64,000 nucleotides of DNA from Cristatella mucedo (taxonomy: Eukaryota; Bryozoa; Phylactolaemata; Cristatellidae), in NCBI GenBank assembly GCA_009760855.2, contig WPIO01000114.1, forward strand, positions 825,001 to 889,000. The letters run 5' to 3'. Under the pieces are notes generated by a model, which ran no database searches, was not told the DNA's origin, and worked only from the letters and a program-made list of their open reading frames with translations. Position 1 is the stretch's first letter; the number at the start of each line of letters is the position of its first letter. Positions 11,262-23,335 of this stretch are shown here, in pieces. The position numbers and the translations under genes are program-made.

Positions 11262-11495
11262 GAGAGTGGTCAGTTAGCGACCGGCTATATCGAGAGCGGT
11301 CAGCGATCGGCCTGCTACCTAGAGCGGTCAGCGATCGGCCAGCTACCTAGAGCGGTCAGCGATCGGCCTGCAAACGAGAGCAGCGCCCTTGTTGGGACAA
11401 GTGAGCCGCCTGCGATCGAGAGTGGTCAGCTAGAGGCCTACTACCAAGAGCGGTCAGCGATCGGCCTGCCACCGAGAGCGGTCAGCGAGCTAGAT
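11262..11495. repeat. 28-bp minisatellite
   Basis: Repeats of gagcggtcagcgatcggcc plus about nine variable bases. Three consecutive near-identical 28-bp units start at 11294, with more divergent units either side. Confidence 0.85.
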
Positions 11496-12515
11496 GTCAG
11501 GCGGCGGCTCAACGACCGCTAGGTGGCCACTGGCGTCAGCCGACTCAAGCCAACGAAATCGCACTCCGTTCCTTACCAGTCGAGGCGGCGACTGCTGGCC
11601 GAGAAGCGCGGCTTCGCTCGAACGAGTGGCGGCGGCGGCGACTGGGTCGTCGGTCAGCGAGGCCGCGAGTGCGGGCGGCGCTCCGACTCAAGAGGAGGGG
11701 GGGGAGGGAGTTCGGCGCATGCGTACTCGCCGTCGACGAGCAGCTGTCCGGTCCGTCGCGTGCGAGACCGAGGGAGTCGGCGTCTCGCGCTCAACCGCCG
11801 CGGCGATTGGAAAACCAAGCCCGCTATTTATAGACGGCCGGCTGGACGTGCGCGAGCCGCTAATTTCTCAATCGCTTAGTCGCCAGGAGGACGCGGCCGC
11901 CGCCGCCGCCGCCTCCGCAGCAATAGAGGAAGTAGCTCCCGTGCGGCGACGCATTCGTCCGGCTAGAGGCGCCAGCGGCGGCGGTAGGCGTAGCTCCGCT
12001 TCGCGGGCAGGCGGCCAGTGGTAAGGCAGGGGGAGGCGCCGCCTGGTGGCTGGACACGCGTCAACGACTAGCCGGAGCTGGGGAGCGACGGGCTCGGCGG
12101 AACCTGCGGTCGCCGCCACCTCTTGAGTATTCAGCCCAGGGGGCCGCACCCGAGCGTTGTGCAAAGTGCGCGCGGCCGCGGTGGGCCCGCACCACCGCCG
12201 ACGCCGCTGCCGCCTAGGCGTCATCCTACGCTCACCGTAAGAGCAAGCCGCTGGCCGCTGCCGGTCGAGTTTGTAACACCACCGCATCCAGGTAGCTTGC
12301 GGCCAATAGTCGTACGACGTTAATAGCAGCGCTCAGCCGATTTCGATAGCACGCCGGTCACTCGGAGCCCGATTTTCCAAACAGTACGTTTGCCTTCAGT
12401 ATCTTCAGTTAACGCAACGCGATCGTATCCATTATGTGGATCGCAGTAAGCAAGGGTTACAGGCGTTCTACACTAGCTATGACTGACACCACCGGCTTGG
12501 CGGTACACACCGAGA

Positions 12516-12706
12516 GCCGTAATGGCTCACTAGGTAAGGCGGTTGCTTTTCACGACCTCGGCCCCGAGGTTGTGGGTTCGAATCCTGCGGTGGGCGATCC
12601 TTTATCGCCACAATCACTGCAAGCGGTGGTGATAGCCGTAAATGCTCTTCTGTCGCTATACAAAATGAGGCTGTTCGACCAGCTAGTATTTATTTATGTA
12701 ATTCCT
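12516..12706 (+). mobile_element. tRNA-derived SINE, family 1 (complete)
   Basis: Well preserved copy: A-box region gccgtaatggctcactaggtaaggcgg, box B gggttcgaatcc, body ggtgggcgatcctttatcgcc and tail gctgttcgaccagctagtatttattt. The last 26 bases are duplicated immediately downstream (12707-12730). Confidence 0.88.
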
Positions 12707-13029
12707 AGCTAGTATTTATTTATGTAATTCGTAATGCCTAGGCCAACTCCGAAAGCAAAACTGCCTGTCCATCTCACAGTGTCGGGTTTTATGTGGCTTC
12801 TGCCACAGATTATTGTATAATTGGTGCCTAGTCGTTAAATTCTAGGAACCACGCATCGTGAAATATCAGTCAAAATTTGGCATATTTAGCTTGCCGTCAT
12901 TTCAGCACCCTATTAAAAATCTGCCCACTTGTACCGACCTACCAATTAAAACAAATTTGGTCAGGATGAGAGAATAATAACGCAGAGCCAAGGCCCGCCT
13001 CGCACCGGAAACATTCCGTCTACGCTTTT

Positions 13030-13240
13030 GTAATTCACTGCTTGTGAGTCTTTTGGTCCTGTGGTGAAAGATGCATGCAGTTGGTGCCCAATTCTGCCGC
13101 TAGGCTTGTCAATCGTGAACGCCACAACTGCCATATGTTACACTGCTTATACTCGCTATCCATCTCTGGCTTCCATCATCTTCTACTGGCTTCCCGTCAA
13201 CGCGCGAATATTAACTGCAATAAATTACAATGCCCACACG
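13030..13240 (+). mobile_element. L2-like C-terminal domain fragment
   Basis: The plus-strand frame reads MQLVPNSAARLVNRERHNC, matching the [12 protein letters not shown] segment of family A. It is short and degenerate at both ends. Confidence 0.7.
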
Positions 13241-13855
13241 CGCAATCCTCCACTTACTTCCCATCAACAAGCAGAGTATAAAAAAAGAGCATAGACTTCA
13301 TCACGGTCGTTTTGTCACTCGCTGGATCTGTTGGGGGCGTCACGTTTTGTGCAGTCAAAAATCCTTCGTTTACCCTCGCCTTCCTTAATTAAGCAACGGG
13401 CATATGCAGTGGCCCGCAGATTATGACAGCCTTGGGGACTATTATCTGTTCCTCGAAATATGGCCAATAAGTACATGGATCCCCGTTAATGCCGCTGTAG
13501 CCGTACGCTACAGCCACTCACTGCAAGTTTCGGGTGGGCTTTGTAGGACGGGTCAACTGGACGCTGGGGTTGTAGGGGCAGCCAGCCGGCAAATGCCGCG
13601 GCAGGCTCAAAGTTCATAACCGCTGGTTATTGTACTATCGATATATATATATATATACATATATATATATTGATATCGACATATGTACTATCGACAGTTG
13701 TGGAACGCCAGGGGGTGAATAACGAAAAGCCCCCACCCCCACACATAAAAAAGTCCTTATTCATAGCGCAAAGAAGTCAGTCTGACAACGACAGAGTAAT
13801 TATAGGCTTCGAGCAGAAGCCATTGCGTACACAACAGCTCTCACACGGCCCGGGC
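13241..13855. other. no recognised gene; AT dinucleotide tract
   Basis: Contains a (TA)n stretch at about 13638-13676; otherwise nothing supported. Confidence 0.45.
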
Positions 13856-14222
13856 GCCCAGAGCTAGCGCGCCAGGGGCACCCGCTCCGTACCCAGTACC
13901 AGCCGTCGGCATTTGCACTACGTCGGCTGCGTCAGATTCACTCCTCGCCGTTTTAATTCGGGCACCGCGGACAATGAAAACCGGCCGTAACTTGGCTGCG
14001 CTTTACTTCACCGCGAGCGCCCCGAGCCGCCGCCGCGCACGCTGCGGCGGCGGCGGCGGCGGCGCGGCGCTACGACGGCCCAGAATCCCGCAGAGCGGCG
14101 CTTGCTGTGAGTGGACGCAGAGCTCAGCAAGAAATGCGGCCCAGCAAGACCCGTGCTCGCAGGCAAACGCCGCTTGCAGCGAACGCAGCCCGCCGCCGCC
14201 GCCGCTGGTGCTACTGCTGGTT
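13856..14222. promoter_or_regulatory. CpG-rich block with (GGC)n
   Basis: CpG-dense, with a GGC run at about 14042-14065 and a GTGAGT donor-like word at 14107 on the plus strand. It abuts a family A insertion. It may be a promoter or first exon, but no product is evident. Confidence 0.3.
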
Positions 14223-14223
14223 A

Positions 14224-15295
14224 ATAATAATAATAATGATAATAACAACGTACTTGATAAAGCGCCCCCAAAGAACTCAGTCTCTTTCTAGGCGCTTTAC
14301 ATTTGCTGAAAAGGGAAATGCATTTGAATGGTAAGTAAAATCATGCTTGAAAAACAAACAAGATGAATAACATGGTTAGGGGTGACATGCACAGGGTCAG
14401 CATGCAAATGTGGTTAGTGGCAGCATGCACAGTGTCAGCACGCATAAGTACGTGAAGGACGAATCACAGGGACCCACTAAATGCTGTCCTAAATAGGTGT
14501 GTTTTTAAGTTCCTTTTAAATGTAGTCAGGTCAGGGGAAGTTCTGACGCAGGTCGGGAGGGAGTTCCAGGCTTTGGGAGCATACGAACTAAATGCACGAT
14601 CTCCAAAGGATTTAAGGTTTGTACGAGGCATTTGTAGACTGTTGGATTCCGAAAAGCGGGTGGTACGATGCTTGGCCTGATGGTGGAGTATGTCGGAGAG
14701 ATAGGCTGGAGCGATAGAATGAAGGGACCTAAAAGTGAGCGACAAAACCTTGAAGTCAATCCCTTGCTTGACTGGTAGCCAGTGCCGGTTGGCGAGAAGT
14801 GGAGTAATGTGGCAACTGCAACGCTTGTGGCAGACAAGCCTAGCTGCAGAGTTTTGAACCAGCTGCAATCGCCTGATCACACATGCTGGTAGGCCAGTAA
14901 GCAGTGAGTTGCAGAAGTCGAGACGGGATGTCACGAATGCGTGGACCAACTTAAACGTGGTATCCTAATCTAAACAAGCCCTAATTTTAGCCATGTTATG
15001 AAGCTGAAAATAGGCAGATTTTACTGTGGAGCTGATATGGTCGTCTAACGAGAGGTAGCTTTGGAATATGACACCTCATTTCGAGCTTATTCAACAGGCG
15101 ATATGCTGGCAGAGCCAATTTTGAGTCAGCCTTTCCAATCTCTGAATCACACTGGGTTTGCCCATAACTAGTACGTTAGTTTTATCATCGTTTAGTTTCA
15201 GAAAGTTGGCTGTCATCCATGTGCAGATGTCATCAATGCATGCAGCGAGTTGAGAGAATTTGAGGTGCTCAAAGGCTGGGACGGATCAAAGCAAT
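14224..15295 (-). mobile_element. family A retrotransposon, 5' truncated
   Basis: Starts with an AATAATAAT-type tail, then the family A 3' end and an open C-terminal domain (14464-14949). It continues with a damaged RT end to about 15295, where the YADD region would begin. The terminal domain retains [11 protein letters not shown] and [10 protein letters not shown]. Confidence 0.88.
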
Positions 15296-15299
15296 GGTA

Positions 15300-15640
15300 C
15301 AACTGTACACAACAACGGTACACCTAGATTTCGAGCTCTACCTGCTTCCGCTGCTGCTGCTGTTGCTGCAGCTGCTCTACTGCTGCTGCTGGTTCTGCCT
15401 GCTGCTGCTTCTGTCACGACCCGGCTCTAATCCGCTTGGAACCGTCAGTGCCAAAGTGGACTTAGCTACGAACATGCCGCCAATCACTCAGCTCGGCATC
15501 GCATTATATATTTTAGAGGGAACTGGTTGCTTAGGTGCCGTGAAGACTGTCTTGCGAAGACCCTTCAGCTTTGACTGTCTCCAAACAGCAACACGGCCTC
15601 GCTTTATTTCACCATGGGCTCCGCGATTGGCACGACTCCG
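15300..15640. other. short unassigned segment
   Basis: CTG-rich run (15345-15410) gives a Leu-rich frame on the plus strand. No gene is supported. Confidence 0.4.
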
Positions 15641-15644
15641 GAGC

Positions 15645-16815
15645 GACTCCATTTGCTGCAAAAGAAGCACGAATGCTTAATAATAGCATGCTCTGTAAAC
15701 AACATGAATAACATGATTAGAGTTGGTATGCAGAGAGTCATCGTGCAAGTGTTGTTAGTGGCAGTATGTACAGTGTCAGCACGCACAAGCATTCAACGGT
15801 CGAATTGCAGGGACACACTGAATGATGAGATGAATAGGGGCGTTTTTGATTTCTTTTTAAATGCGCCCCGTCAGGGGATATCGTGGGGCAAGTTGGAGTA
15901 AATTCCAGGCTTTGTTAGCATACGAACTAAAGGCACAGTCACCAAAGGATTTGAGGTTTGTACGAGGTATAATTGACAGTTAAATTCCGAAAAGTGGGTG
16001 GTACGATGCTTAGACTGAGGGGGGCTGTTGATCTGATACGTAGGCTAGAGCCAAAGGATATAGGGATCGAAAAGTGAGTGACAAAACCTTGAAGTCGATG
16101 CCTTGCTCGACTGGTAACGAGTGCAGGTTGGCGAGAAGTGGTGTGATTTCGCCACCACGACGCTCATGACAGACAAGCCTAGCTGCAGAGTTTTGCACCC
16201 GCTGTAAGTACTAGAGTGCACAGGCCGGTAGACCAGCGAGCAGTGAGTTATAGAAATCAGGCAGGGATGTCGCAAATGCATGGACCAGTTTGGTGTGGTA
16301 TCCCTGTTTAAACAAGCCCGAGTATTAGCGATGGTATGTTGCTGAAAGTAGGCAGGCTTGACTGTGGAACTGATGTGGTCGTCTAATAAAAGGGTAACTT
16401 TGGGACATTGCATCTAGATTTCATTCATATCAACAGTAAATGTGCTGGCAGGGTCGATTTTGAACTTAGGCCGCTCCAATTTCTGAATCACACTTGGTTT
16501 GCCCAAAACGAGTGAGTTGGTTTTATTACCATTCAATTTAACAAAATTTGCTGCTATTCAAGTGTGGATATCATCAATACAGGCAGCGAGGGAGTTGAGA
16601 GAGTTCGACGTGCTGGAGGGCTGGGAGGGATCAAAGCAACGGTACAACTGTGTGTCACCTTCTTAGAAGTCAAAGCCTAGATTGTGCTTGGCAATCACAT
16701 CAGCAAGAGGGAGAGTATAAAGCGTGAAAAGAACCGGACCTAGCACGGAGCCCTGAGGTACCCCATATTTCAGAGGTTCCTTGGATGATCTTTGTCCATT
16801 CACGTCAACACTCTA
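15645..16815 (-). mobile_element. family A-like retrotransposon, older copy
   Basis: The same order as family A, more diverged. The 3' region is at 15650-15850, the C-terminal domain at 15870-16420 (frames broken), and the end of the RT to about 16815, with the turn region (cacggagccctgaggtacc) readable. Substitutions and indels throughout show it is older than the copy at 30.9 kb. Confidence 0.82.
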
Positions 16816-17530
16816 TAGAGTCCTGTACCCTCTGTCGCACGAACAGGCAGCCTATTAACTACTAAGGTGTCACATCCAATCGAACACTTTTTATGTTAAA
16901 CGTAAGCCACTCAGCCGCTACGGCACTAGACCGTCTTGATCAATAAATAATTAGCTATTTAACAGATTCTGCAGCACAGCCTCTTGATCGATAAGTTTGA
17001 CAGACAGAGACATAAATCAGATAATATATGCGGGATTAGGAGCTAAACTATTACACTAATTCCTCGTTATGTAAAATACCAGACACTTGTCATAGCTACT
17101 CGAGTATGAGCGGCTCCATCGATATGATTAAGTCGCCTCTCGTCCGATTGGCTAGCACAACATACGGACGCTTGTCCAGCAGCCGTAGCCTTCTTTCCGC
17201 CACACCTCTACCGAACATGCACGAGCTAACGCACCGACTGGAAATTTTCTTTGTAGAATGACTGTAGCTCAATCTTTTATATCTCTTTAAAATGTCTGTC
17301 AGCGTACGAGTTTGAGCTCTCTGAGTGTGCTATATCAAACTTATTATCATTATTGTTAAAATGCTATAGTCTTTGTGTATTTCACTATCTTTCTTTTGAA
17401 AACTCTCTCTCTCTCTCCCTTCCGCTTTGCATCTCTATATCTATATTTCAGCATGCGTCTCGCTTCGTTGGCTTGTCTTTCTGTGCCCGCGTCTCTTTCT
17501 ATGTCTTGGGCACCACTCTCTCGCCCTGTC
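16816..17530. other. no recognised gene
   Basis: AT-rich sequence with a CT-rich patch near 17402-17425; no supported feature. Confidence 0.45.
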
Positions 17531-19466
17531 TATGTAATGTAATTTCATGTATCTCCGTCTGTAACTCCACAAAGCCATAAAGACTATGTGGGTTACTCAG
17601 GGAAGTTTTGTATAGCACACTCACAGCCTAAGTTGCTTTCGGTAGCCAACAGACTTCGTCTCAAGCAACAAAGAGGAAGTGGGAAGCATAGCAGAGTCAG
17701 GAGAGCAGTTGAGGTAGTGAGTAGCATAGAAGTAGCAGTTCAGGACCATTGAGCCATAGTCGGCAGCAGTTGAGTAGTTGTCGTTACCCAAGAATTTTGG
17801 AAATGAGTTCCACAGTCTAGGACCTGCAGAGCTAAAGCTTCTGTCACCAACGGTCTTTAAGCGGAGGAATGGAACAGCTAATTTATTTTCCACACAGGAC
17901 CTGAGGACACAAAGAGGCTGAAACTGGTGCAGCAGTTCAGGTAGGTACGACGGAGCCAAGCCGTGGCGGGCCTAGTGGGTCATCGTAAGAACTTTGCTCT
18001 GTATACGTTGCTTAACCGGCATTCATCCTAGCACTTTTCGCAAAGGAGCCACGTGCTCAAACCGCTGGGACTTGAAGACTAGCCTTGCAGCCATATTCCT
18101 AGCCAGCAGCAGTGGCCTAGTTGCTTTCTTTGGCAGCCCAGCCAAAAGGGAGTTACAATAATCAAGCCGAGACAGAACTAAGGAGATAGTAAAATTTTGT
18201 ACATGCTACTGTTGAAGACGGCTCCTCTTTTAAGATAGGGATCTGACGTGATGGCTATCTGTAGAAGCAGTCTTCTGAATGAAGCTTTTAAAATTTAGGC
18301 TGCTTTCGAAAACGACAATTAAATTTTGACCACGCGGTGGTGGTCGCACAACAGCATTACCTATTATAAAAGCAAGCTTTCTGATCCAGCCACACGCTTA
18401 GGTATCCTATGAGCAGCAGTTCCGTTTTATCGTCATTTAGTTTCAACAAGTTTTACGACATCCAGGATTGAATATCGGCAAGGCAAGCATTTAGTTTTAC
18501 AGTTGCTGCAGCAGATTCTGATGGTTTGAATGACAAATACAGCTGAGTAACGCCAGCATCAAAGTGATGTACTATTCCATGGGCCTTAATCACTTATCCC
18601 AGGGGTTGAGTATAAATGGTGAGTAGCAAGGGTCCGACTACGAACTCTTGAGGGACTCAGCAGGTGACCCGTCTCATGAATGAGACCTGACCCCAAAAAG
18701 ACACTGATTGAACACGATCAGACAAGTACAATTTCAACCACGCCAGTGCCTCGTCTGCCAGACCGATCGTTGTTCTCAATCAAGTAGAACATCGTGACCA
18801 ATGGTGTCGAAGAAAGCTGAAAGATCCAGCAGAGCTAGGATAGTGAAATTCCCGTCATTATTGCCACGCAGACTGTCACTGTTTACACGTAGGAGAGCAG
18901 TTTCAGTGGAGTGCTGCCTCTCGAACCCCGATTGAAATGTTTCTGGCATTTCATTCTTTTCAAGATGCTAAACCTGCTGCTTAGAAGCAATTGTTTCAAG
19001 AATCGTTGACAGGAAAGGAAGAAGGGAAACTTGGCGATAGTTTTCTAGGACCTCTGTGTCTAATCCAGGCTTTTTTAAGTATGGGTCTAACGATTGCCGA
19101 TTTGAAGGACTTGGGGACGACTCCCTTTCCCAAAGAGGAATTAAAACTCTCGATTATGGCAGGGTTAAGTTAGCCTGCCAGTGAAGACCACAGAGATAAT
19201 GGTATAGGCCAGGCCAAGACACGGGCAAATGGCCCGCGGACTATATACGGTCCATTGGGCTTTTCAATCCGGCCCACCAAACTCGTCCCCGTTATATCAT
19301 TAAATTTAATTTTATTATGAATACATCTCAATCATTTTACCTAACTTTAATTCTCTTCTTTCCCCGGCAGATGGCGCACACAGAGGACATTGACCCCTGA
19401 GTGTGAGGCATTACGGTTACTCTCTTCTTCAATTTGTCGCTTTCTAATTTCAGCCCTCCAGTAAAA

Positions 19467-19793
19467 ATGAGCGGACCGAAGAAAAGAAAAGTAGACAGTG
19501 AGTCCCGAGTGATCAATAAAGAGTGGACACCAAAATATTTTTTCACTGAAGTCCGATCAAGAGCTATTTGTCTGATGTGCCAAGAAACTGTGACAGCTTT
19601 TAAAGAATACAACATCAGCCGACATTTAGCCACAACACATGCTAACTACGCCAGTCCACAGTCTACACAAGAACGGGCGGCTACAGCTCAGATATTGATG
19701 GGTAATTTAAAGACTCATAAAAAACTATTCACAGACAAACTGCGATTCAAGAGTCAAGTACTAAAGCAAGTTTTTTGCTGCCATTCAAATTAG
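19467..19793 (+). pseudogene. hAT transposase N-terminal part with BED-type zinc finger
   Basis: The frame begins MSGPKKRKVDSE and contains C-x2-C (ICLMCQE) and H-x4-H (ISRHLATTH) pairs of a BED-like finger, followed by the family's linker. It is closed by a stop at 19793, and later parts read only in broken frames through 20840. The catalytic region is damaged, so no active enzyme is expected. Relatives of this group were domesticated in vertebrates as ZBED5/FAM200/GTF2IRD2-type genes, but stops here argue against that. Confidence 0.8.
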
Positions 19794-20846
19794 CAAAGGC
19801 CAGTAAGCCTTTCTCCGAAGGTGAATTTTAAAATAATGCACGGTTGAGACAGCAAGTCTCTTGTATCCGGAGAGCAAAGGCAAATTTGAAAAAGTCAGTT
19901 TACCCCGCAGAACTTTGACTCGCCGTGTGGAACCGATTGACAAAGATATAGCCAGCAAATTGAACAAAAAAGGCGGAGTCCTTTAGTTTTTATTTACTAA
20001 CACTGGATAAAAGTAACGACTTAAAAGACACTGCTCAGCTCCTAATTTGTATCCGAGGAATTCGCGACCGCTTTGAGGTCACAGAGGAGTGTTTGACCAA
20101 GGAGTCCCTGAAAGGAAAAACTAGGGGAAAGGACTTGCATAACCAGGTTCTGCTGTCATCAAGAGAATGAAGCTACCTTGGAGTACACTCGGTAATGTCA
20201 CCACGGATGGATCGCCAAATTTAACTGGGGAAAACGTTGGGCTGCAAAAAAGACTGCATGAAAAATTCAAAGAAGAAAATTCTTATTAGGATGTTATTTT
20301 CCTTCAATGCATCATTCATCAGGAATTTCTGTGTAAATCTATACTGCAGCTAAATCATGTCGTGAATGCAGTCGTAAAACTTTTTAGCTTTATACGAGCA
20401 AGGGGTCTTCAGCATCGTCAGTTTGTTTTGTTCTTGGAAGAACAAAATGCAGATCACCAGTACTTACTTTACCGATGTCGTGTGCGCTGGCTAAGTTTGG
20501 GCAAAGCGTTCCAAAGAGTGTGGGAGGTGTAGGAGGAGATCACTGCATTTTTGGAGTTAATGGGATGATCCAAAGAATTTCCCGAGCTCAGTAACACGAA
20601 CTGGCTTTGTGACTTTGCGTTAGCTGCGGACGTACTTTCGAACATGAATGAGCTATACACCAAGCTACAGGGGAAAGATCAAATGTTAGGGCCTTCAAAT
20701 CAAAGCAGACTCTTTTCTCCAGATAACTTTTTCACAAATCCTTCGCTCATTTCCGCACACTAGCCATGCAGAAAGAGGCGACCCGAAACGCGCAGAAATA
20801 CAGCAAATCCCTGGACGACCTGCACGGAGAATTCTGCCATTGTTTC

Positions 20847-21628
20847 TATAATAATAATAATAATGCGCTTGATAAAGCGCCCTCAAATAACTCAATTTCT
20901 CTCAAGGCGGTTTATATTTCCTGGAAAGGGAAATGCAATTGAATGCGTGAGTAAAATCATGCTTGATAAACAAACAAAATTAATAAATGGTTAGGAGTGA
21001 CATGCACAGGGTCAGCATGCATATGTGGTTAGTGGCAGCATGCATGGTGTCACCACGCATAAGCACATCAAGGACGAATCACAGGGACCCACTAAATGCT
21101 GTCCTTACTAGGTGTGTTTTTAAATTCTTTTTAAATGTGGTTGGGTCAGGGGATGTTCCGACGCAGGTCGGGAGAGAGTTCTAGGCTTTGGGAGCATACG
21201 AACTATATGCACGTTCTCCAAAGGATTTGACGGTTGTACGAGGTACTGGTAGACTGTTGGATTCCGAAAAGCAGGTGGTACGATGCTTGGCCTGATGGGG
21301 GAGTATATCTGAGAGATAGCCTGGAGCCACGGAATGAAGTGACCTAAAAGTGAGCGACGAAACTTTGAAGTCAATCCGTTGCTTGACTGGTAGCCAGTGC
21401 CGGTCGGCGAGAAGTGGAGTAATGTGGCTACTGCGACGCTCACGACAGAAAAGCCTGGCCGGGGAGTTTTGCACCAGCTGCAATCGCCTGATTGCACATG
21501 CCGATAGGCCAGCGAGCAGTGAGTTACAGAAGTCGAGACGGGATGTCACGAATGTATCGACCAACTTAGACGTGGTATCTTTATCTAAATAAGCTCGAAT
21601 TTTAGCAAGGTTATGAAGCTGAAAATAG
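20847..21628 (-). mobile_element. family A retrotransposon inside the hAT
   Basis: The (ATA)n tail begins at 20847. The family A 3' end and C-terminal domain (open 21181-21564) follow, and the copy is 5' truncated at gaagctgaaaatag (21628). The hAT reading frame resumes directly after. Confidence 0.9.
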
Positions 21629-22040
21629 TTTTGTGACTTCTAAGAAAACTGAAAAGTCACTTCAGCTGGTATCCTGTCCCTTGTCACAAGACCCTAAAAC
21701 AGCACCAGAGGAGCTGCACTTGGAACTGGTAGGTCTTTAGTCTGACTCTGTATTGAAGGAGAAGTTCAACTCTCTTAAACTGAACGACTTTTATTCTTCA
21801 CTTAACGAAGCCACGTTTCCAAACCTCGGAGGATGGCACGGAAGATGCTGACGTTTTTTGGCAGCCTATGTGTGTGGACAGACAATTAGCGTCATTAACA
21901 TCAACAAGACCCATCACAGATCCAAGTTAACTGACTAACACCTCTGATCTATCTTGAGAATTGCCACAACAAATATAAAGCCAGAGATGGATGCACTTGC
22001 AAAAAAAGGAGACCAACAACACTGTTCCCACTGAAACTCA
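21629..22040 (+). pseudogene. hAT transposase C-terminal part
   Basis: Continues the transposase after the nested insertion: KKTEKSLQLVSCPLSQDPKT, then LQSDSVLKEKFNSLKLNDFY and NEATFPNL, followed by a degraded dimerisation region (ISVINIKQDPSQI). The reading joins smoothly to DDLHGEFC at 20810-20840. Confidence 0.8.
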
Positions 22041-22480
22041 ATTTTAGTTTACTACTACGCTAATAAATAATAAATTTATAAAACAATGTTTACAGTAGAC
22101 TAAGCACAATGGTGTTTTGCTGCCTGTTAAAGGCCGAATCTTTTCATATAATATCTTTACATTTAATATATATTAGTTCACACAAACACACTATTCTCCT
22201 ATTCTGGCCCAGCCCCTCTGTCAGATTTTAGAAACCATTGTGGCCCGCGAGTCAAAACGTTTGCCTACCCCTGGCATAGGGTCTTCAGGAGACGAGCTCT
22301 TTTTGCTAGGACCTATTAAGGTAGCCACGTCGCATGCAGAAACCTCGGAAAACCTTTTAAGGAACGTCACAGGTTGTGATTCCGCAATTGCTTTAGTCGG
22401 AAGGGACTTTATGGAGGCTCGTGGTCAGGTAAAAATCTCTGCCGCTATGTTCAAAAGTCACTAAGTTTTATAAATTACGT

Positions 22481-22668
22481 ACTGATTTATTTCTCAAAGA
22501 CTATTGCTGGCTACCCATTGAGCGATATTTAGCTAGCGTTACGTCACTCACTTGAAGGTTCCTCCCATTTTAGTTCCGGCGCCGGCAATGGCAGCCCATT
22601 TCCCCCGGTTTTCACCTTGTATCGTCCTCTCTTCCGACTCAAGTCGTCTATTTATGCCATTAAATCAA
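22481..22668. other. no recognised feature
   Basis: Mixed sequence; nothing supported. Confidence 0.4.
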
Positions 22669-22669
22669 C

Positions 22670-22996
22670 CCCAGATTATTTTTAGATCGCAACTTTGGTT
22701 CAAATGGTTTTATTTCGTATAATCCCATAGCCTGGAAATCACTACCAACGCACGTCACAACGTCCCCTGGCATGTCGTCATTTAAAACAAGCCTAAAAAG
22801 AACCTTTATATTACAGCATTTGATGGGTCTTTGTGATTTGTCCTTCGTGTGCATGTACCTGCTTACTTGCTCATGCCTGCTGCTTGGTGTGCCTGCTTCT
22901 TGCAGATGTTAACACCAAATATTTAGTACTGCTTTATATGCAGCATCTGTCAAGTGCCTAGCGAAAGAATCCGTTATCTGACGGTGCTATACATAT
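22670..22996 (+). mobile_element. L2-like 3' fragment, plus strand
   Basis: Reads, in broken frames, the terminal AW.SLP..V / F K..LK.. LL segment and a 3' tail with gcatctgtcaagtgcctagcgaaag, ending in a (TATACA)n run. Confidence 0.65.
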
Positions 22997-23335
22997 ATAC
23001 AAATAAACATATATACATATATACAAATTTATTCTCATTATAACTATTAAACGCTCATAAAGCCTGGATCTCACTAGCATCTAATGTCATGACAGCCCCA
23101 TACTTGACGATATCAAAATAACTCTATAACTCGCCTGTTCCTCACGGTACTGTATTTGCTGAATCCATGCGGATGCGTACTAAGCTGTGCATGCTATCAC
23201 TAACCAATGGACTAACTTCCTTTAAATCACGTGTGACTTGCCCAGAAAATATTTAGTTATTTTAAAGTTCGATGCAATTTATTAATAGTGCTAAATTGCA
23301 TTTATTTTAATTACTATTTAATTTATTAAATTCGG

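Larger units (their letters stand above)
10580..12320. promoter_or_regulatory. large CpG island, possibly bidirectional
   Basis: About 1.7 kb of extremely CpG-rich DNA. It contains a minus-strand candidate first exon (10764-11119), a 28-bp minisatellite and, on the plus strand, a TATA-like ctatttata (11824) preceded by ATTGG (11806). A consensus donor (cagtg|gtaagg) lies near 12019. Outward-facing exons on both sides suggest a shared promoter. This is inference from composition and splice words only. Confidence 0.4.
19210..22273 (+). mobile_element. hAT DNA transposon (ZBED/GTF2IRD2-like transposase), interrupted
   Basis: The termini are inverted-repeat-like: CAGGCCAAGACACGGGCAAA at 19210 and, read inward on the other strand, CAGGGGTAGGCAAACG ending at 22273. 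Both are followed by GCCCGCGG-type sequence typical of the Charlie group. Flanking 8-bp duplications GTATAGGC and GCATAGGG differ at two positions, as expected for an old 8-bp hAT target duplication. The interior encodes a decayed transposase and hosts a family A element at 20847-21628. Confidence 0.88.
17533..22480 (-). mobile_element. family B L2-like retrotransposon, split by a hAT insertion
   Basis: The 3' tail (about 17533-17600) and the C-terminal domain (open 17621-17959) lead on the minus strand into a decayed RT (18350-19209). There the segments VRPILKKPG, FQSGFE.QHSTETALL and an ADDTQLYL-like core relic can be read. The element breaks at 19209 and resumes at 22274-22480 with VSACDVATLIGPSKKSSSPEDP. 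That segment immediately precedes the PxLKKPG region in an intact element, so the hAT lying between was inserted into it. Confidence 0.82.

Noticed and set aside
11494-12024. 176-codon plus-strand frame in the CpG island
   Set aside because: Low-complexity Ala/Arg/Ser/Gly composition in extremely GC-rich DNA, overlapping the minisatellite end. Open by composition. Only the donor-like word near 12019 is of interest.
19434-19793. Domesticated ZBED/GTF2IRD2-type host gene
   Set aside because: The frame closes after the zinc finger, the rest is full of stops, and terminal inverted repeats with a target duplication show a dead transposon copy.
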